Of a stretch of DNA of 17,422 nt, positions 13,814 through 17,422 are shown in pieces. The position numbers and the translations under genes were made by a program. Under the pieces are notes generated by a model. It made no database searches. It worked only from the letters and a program-made list of their open reading frames with translations, and was not told the DNA's origin. Numbering within the stretch: the first letter of the stretch is position 1; every line of letters starts with the position of its first letter. The DNA comes from CAIVAT01 sp037131145. Its GTDB lineage: Bacteria; Bacteroidota; Bacteroidia; Bacteroidales; FEN-979. Location: assembly GCA_037131145.1 (NCBI GenBank), contig JBAXRP010000076.1, positions 1 to 17,422 of the forward strand, written 5' to 3'.

Positions 13814-16800
13814 TCACTGTATTTTGATCAGCTTGATGGTTTCGGTATAGTCATCGGCAACCACCTTCACAAAGTAGAGTCCAGCCGGAAGGGCAGAGGT
13901 GACAAACTCATGCTTTTTCTCTCCGATCATCCGGGAAGAGAGTACCTTTTCACCGCGCATGCCATATACTTCAACCTTCACGTTGCCATAATGCCGGCCG
14001 CCCTTTTGAACGAGGGTGAAATTGCCATTTGTCGGGTTCGGGTAGATGGTGAAGAATGGTTGATCCAAAGCAGGTTCAACAGGTTCAAGGTTGGCCATCA
14101 CGGCGGGCATTGGAGGTATTGCGCCTCCGCAATAAGTTCCCGTTGAGATATAGCCATGCATGTATCCTCCGTTTTGCACCGTTGTTCCTGGCATAAAGTA
14201 AATTGTCTGCCCCGCGATAAAGGTGGCGCTTCCGCCAGCCGCCACGGTGAAGGCGCTTGTTCCGGCCACCGTGATGATATTTGTGGCGTTGTAACAATTA
14301 TCCTCGGGGGCAACGACTGAACCGGTAACGGTGAGGTCAAACGGAAGCGGAACAAGTTCCACGGATATATCGTCCACATACATTAAACTGGAATATGGGT
14401 CGGTATATCCATGCCAGCCAACATAAAAAACGCCGGTTGCCGGCGCCGTGAAGGAGCCTGTTCCCTCGAGATAGGTGTCGTTCCAGATTTCATCATCATT
14501 GAATATCTGTTCGCCTGTCATGCCTGCCGCGGAAGGCGCATCGCCCCATCTCACCTCGAGCTTTTCAAGGCCATAGCCGGCACTCTGATACCAGAATTTC
14601 ACCTTGTATGTCCTTCCTTCCACAAGGTTTAAGCCCGGCGTAAAAAACCAGTCGTCGCTGGGATAGTCGCCATAGGTAATCAGCTTCATTGAATTTGGCG
14701 GCGAATTGGGAGAATCATCAGCGGTAGCCCACTGATACGAATCATAATTGTCATTGGACACGGTGACACAACCCGTGGATGGCGGCATCAATGCGTCGAA
14801 ATTCTCGGCGTAAGGGATCGGAAAAGCTTCGCAAAGTGTTTGAAAGGCGCAAGGCAACGACCATACACTATATCCATCTGATAAACCACAATTGGAACGT
14901 ACATAAACGAAATAGCTGGTTCCGGAGGCAAGCCCGGTTATTCCGGCAGTCGCCACGCCCGCTGCCGTAACGCCGGAAACAACCAACCCCTCGCTTCCGC
15001 TTCCGCCTTCGCCGCTCGTGCGTACTTCGTACTCGTAACCGTTCCCGGGTGAAGAGATTGAAGCCGTCCAGGAAATGGTTGCCGTGGTAGTGGTAATATC
15101 TGAGGCGGCTACATTTTTCGGTTTATAACAGGAAGGCGTGACTTCAATGGTTATGTCGTCCACCGAAATGAAGAAGGAATTCATATTGCTGTACCCATGC
15201 CAGCCAACATAATACACAGCGGTTACCGGCGCCGTGAATGTGCCCATCCCTTCGGCATAACTGCCGTTCAGGATTTCATCATCATTGAATATCTGACTGC
15301 TGGTCATGCCCGCCACGGTTGGGGTGGTTCCATATTTCACCTCGAGCTTTTCCGGAGCATAACCATCGCCCATGTACCAGAAATTTACATCATAAGATGT
15401 TCCTCCGGTAAGATATAAACCCGGTGAAAAAAACCAGTCGTTACTGGGACTGCCCCAAGTCCAGAGCACAATAGAGTTTGGCGCCGACAATGAATAATAA
15501 TCCATAGTTTCCCAGTGATTTTCATCGCCATTTTCATTGGATACCGTGAGGCAGCCCGTGTATGGTGGAGCATACGAGTCGAAATTCTCCGCATAAGGGA
15601 TTGTGGTGAAATCGCACAGCGTTGTAAAAATGGCAGGCGGCAGCGACGACCACATACTGAACCCGTCCGAATCGCAATTGGATCGCACATACACATGGTA
15701 AGTGGTGAAGGCGGCAAGTCCGGTAGCATTGGCTGTTACCACGCCGGCGGCTGTTGAGCCATAAGCAGCCAACCCGACGCCCCCGCTTCCGCCGGGGCCG
15801 AATGTACGTATTTCATACTCGTATCCATTAGCTGGTTCCGATATTGAAGGTGTCCACGAAACAGTGACGGTTGTAACGCCAACATTTGAAACAGCCACAT
15901 CTTTTGGTTTATAGCAGGAAGGCGTAACATCGATGGTAATGTTATCCACCGCAATCCCGCTGTTGAACAGGTCGCTGTAGGCATGCCAGCCAAGATAGTA
16001 AACACCGTCGGACGGCACGGTGAAAGTACCTGTTCCCTCTTTGTAATTGAGATTTTTAATATTTGCATCATTGAATACCTGGGTTCCTGTCATTCCGGCT
16101 CTGCTGGGGAAATTGCCCCATTTCACCTCCAGCTTTTCGGTTGACCAACTGCCCCCGGTATTTTTATACAAGAAATTCACGTCATACGATGTTCCTGCCA
16201 GAAGGTTCAACCCCGGCGTAAAGAACCATTCATCGAGGGCAACGACCGAATTTTGATTATAGATGTCAATATGGTTGGGCTCCGAAAGGGAACCGAATGA
16301 AAGGGTTCTCCAAATCGTGCCATTCCAGGCATTCTCATTGGTAACGGTAACACAACCGGTAAAAGGCTCCATATAGGAATCGAAATTCTCTGAATATGGC
16401 ACATCGGAGTTTTCGCACCAGGTGTTGAAGGTGAATGGCCCTGCCCACGAACTGAATGAACTGGTGTCGCATTTGCTTCGTACATAAAAGTCGTAATAGG
16501 TTCCGCTTGTCAGACCTGACAAAGGATACGGATTAGTAACGCCGGTTGAATCTTTTGCGCCGGCGCTTTGTTCAAAACCCATTAAACCCCACTCGAGTTC
16601 CCATGCCGTGGTTCCGTTTGGCGTCCAGCCCAGATCGGCCGAAACAGTAGTAATACTGTTGGCAGATAGCGCGGTTGGAACAGGACAGGTCTCAAATGTT
16701 GTCACGGATGCCGTATTGGAGTTGGCCGTTCCGTTTGGATATTCATAAGAAACCATGTAATAGTAACGTGTGGTTGGCGCGGTGGTCGTATCCTGGAATG

Positions 16801-17422
16801 TGGTCCCGGAAATTCCGGTAAAGTTATCCGGGAGGTTTTGCCAGGATGTGCCCCGGTGAACCGTGTATTCTGCGGTTGCTGAAGCGTCTGTAAGGTTTGG
16901 CGCGATAACGGCGGGAGCCATAACGCCCTCGGTTTTCATTTCCGTAAAGGCTTTCTGATGTACATCGGGGTTGATACGGGGTAAATTTTGACTTCCTTCC
17001 ACAGGTTCGCCTGAAGCAAGGACGATCGGTTCGGTTGAACTGTTATCTCCGCCAACGGTCATGTAAGCACGCATAAGGAAATCCCCGGACATTTCCGTCC
17101 ATGATAATCCACCGTTCCGGGTAAAAGCGCTCCTGAGGGAGTTGTTCTGATAGTCAAAACCGATGCCGGGAGGGAATCCGGATGAATTCGGAGCCTGGGC
17201 AACTACATAGAAATCCTGCCCTGCTGTGACCGCGAAAGGGGTCAGCGTTTCAAGCGCCCATTGCTGCCTGGTTGATGTATATTGCACATTGGCAAAGGAT
17301 TGGATCGGATTTGCAAGGTCGGGAAAGCCATCGAGGTCGGGACAGAGGCTGACGGATTCAAAAAATCCAGGAACACCGTAAGCTTGGGCACACACGCCGA
17401 TGTTGGTCAGCATCCCATCAAC
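13814..17422 (-). CDS. Large T9SS adhesin-like protein with three tandem Fn3/choice-of-anchor J modules (N-terminus beyond window)
   Basis: The frame is open to base 17422. The first in-frame ATG (17413) has no signal peptide behind it, so the gene is cut at its 5' end. Numbering below starts from that ATG (1199 residues visible). Residues 1-122 look like a β-sandwich tail of a preceding domain. Fn3-like domains follow at about 167-240 and 242-332. Three cleaved-adhesin or choice-of-anchor-J (MAM-like) domains lie at about 333-498, 599-760 and 861-1021, each with YxENFD at the start, a (E/D)WFF(T/S)PG motif and VYYxGWHxY near the end. Fn3 domains at about 501-598 and 763-860 separate them. 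A Cys-containing β-module (about 1025-1096) precedes a T9SS type A sorting domain (about 1118-1199, TIYPNPTNGNFTL...). This plan resembles the adhesin regions of Bacteroidota secreted proteases, so an N-terminal enzymatic domain upstream is possible but not visible. Confidence 0.92.
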   Translation of the reverse strand, partial: VDGMLTNIGVCAQAYGVPGFFESVSLCPDLDGFPDLANPIQSFANVQYTSTRQQWALETLTPFAVTAGQDFYVVAQAPNSSGFPPGIGFDYQNNSLRSAFTRNGGLSWTEMSGDFLMRAYMTVGGDNSSTEPIVLASGEPVEGSQNLPRINPDVHQKAFTEMKTEGVMAPAVIAPNLTDASATAEYTVHRGTSWQNLPDNFTGISGTTFQDTTTAPTTRYYYMVSYEYPNGTANSNTASVTTFETCPVPTALSANSITTVSADLGWTPNGTTAWELEWGLMGFEQSAGAKDSTGVTNPYPLSGLTSGTYYDFYVRSKCDTSSFSSWAGPFTFNTWCENSDVPYSENFDSYMEPFTGCVTVTNENAWNGTIWRTLSFGSLSEPNHIDIYNQNSVVALDEWFFTPGLNLLAGTSYDVNFLYKNTGGSWSTEKLEVKWGNFPSRAGMTGTQVFNDANIKNLNYKEGTGTFTVPSDGVYYLGWHAYSDLFNSGIAVDNITIDVTPSCYKPKDVAVSNVGVTTVTVSWTPSISEPANGYEYEIRTFGPGGSGGVGLAAYGSTAAGVVTANATGLAAFTTYHVYVRSNCDSDGFSMWSSLPPAIFTTLCDFTTIPYAENFDSYAPPYTGCLTVSNENGDENHWETMDYYSLSAPNSIVLWTWGSPSNDWFFSPGLYLTGGTSYDVNFWYMGDGYAPEKLEVKYGTTPTVAGMTSSQIFNDDEILNGSYAEGMGTFTAPVTAVYYVGWHGYSNMNSFFISVDDITIEVTPSCYKPKNVAASDITTTTATISWTASISSPGNGYEYEVRTSGEGGSGSEGLVVSGVTAAGVATAGITGLASGTSYFVYVRSNCGLSDGYSVWSLPCAFQTLCEAFPIPYAENFDALMPPSTGCVTVSNDNYDSYQWATADDSPNSPPNSMKLITYGDYPSDDWFFTPGLNLVEGRTYKVKFWYQSAGYGLEKLEVRWGDAPSAAGMTGEQIFNDDEIWNDTYLEGTGSFTAPATGVFYVGWHGYTDPYSSLMYVDDISVELVPLPFDLTVTGSVVAPEDNCYNATNIITVAGTSAFTVAAGGSATFIAGQTIYFMPGTTVQNGGYMHGYISTGTYCGGAIPPMPAVMANLEPVEPALDQPFFTIYPNPTNGNFTLVQKGGRHYGNVKVEVYGMRGEKVLSSRMIGEKKHEFVTSALPAGLYFVKVVADDYTETIKLIKIQ
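13880..16430 (-). repeat. Tandem 262-residue (786-bp) coding repeats inside the adhesin gene
   Basis: The protein repeat is visible as SCYKPK at residues 499 and 761, exactly 262 apart, and as YxENFD near 341, 607 and 879. The underlying DNA keeps recognisable stretches at the same spacing, for example around 15125, 15910, 14410 and 15200 (ATGCCAGCCAACATA in the last two). The repeats are protein-domain duplications rather than recent DNA copies, since many codons differ. Confidence 0.7.

Noticed and set aside
13814..17413. ATG at 17413 as the true start of the adhesin gene
   Set aside because: The frame continues upstream without a stop to the window edge, and the ATG is not followed by a signal peptide, which a T9SS cargo needs.
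1..17422. Polysaccharide utilisation locus
   Set aside because: Sensor, CBM-like and GH13 genes are present, but there is no SusC/SusD pair, and the only glycoside-family enzyme is a cytoplasmic branching enzyme.

Overview
The window most likely comes from a Bacteroidota (Bacteroidetes) genome, probably an uncultured Bacteroidales- or Marinilabiliales-like lineage. Three genes end in a type IX secretion system (T9SS) type A sorting domain (YPNP-type motif plus a β-rich tail). There is a double Reg_prop propeller sensor, BACON repeats, gingipain-like adhesin modules and a eukaryotic-type (GH13_8) branching enzyme. Several upstream regions carry the Bacteroidota -7 motif TAnnTTTG. No rRNA, tRNA, CRISPR array, integrase or transposase gene was found.

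Layout. (1) Bases 1-7258, minus strand: three genes in head-to-tail order, a 979-residue T9SS cargo protein, an O-antigen-ligase-like (Wzy_C) membrane protein with TPRs, and a propeller sensor whose C-terminal signalling domain lies beyond base 1. The gaps are 27 and 93 bases, so co-transcription is plausible. (2) Bases 7259-7590: a divergent intergenic region holding a six-unit heptamer array and a 158-bp terminal-inverted-repeat element. (3) Bases 7591-11618, plus strand: a small tail-anchored protein, a glycogen/starch branching enzyme, and a secreted T9SS protein with three carbohydrate-module-like repeats. (4) Bases 11812-12288, minus strand: a WbuC-family cupin, with a broken copy of part of it at 12423-12484. 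(5) Bases 12607-13476, plus strand: an outer-membrane β-barrel protein with a recognisable promoter and a strong terminator. (6) Bases 13630-13786: a second copy of the terminal-inverted-repeat element. (7) Bases 13814-17422, minus strand: a very large T9SS adhesin-like protein with three tandem 262-residue modules; its N-terminus lies beyond the window.

Biological reading. Most genes concern the cell envelope: secreted and surface-attached proteins, glycan ligation or polymerisation, a periplasmic sensor, and an outer-membrane barrel. One cytoplasmic polyglucan enzyme sits just upstream of a secreted protein that looks polyglucan-related. No SusC/SusD pair is present, so this is not a canonical polysaccharide utilisation locus.

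The most interesting structure not explained by genes is the pair of about 157-bp MITE-like elements. They have terminal inverted repeats, nested subterminal inverted repeats and a 30-nt central palindrome that differs between copies by a compensatory change. Each lies beside a heptamer repeat. I cannot assign the element to a named family from sequence alone.
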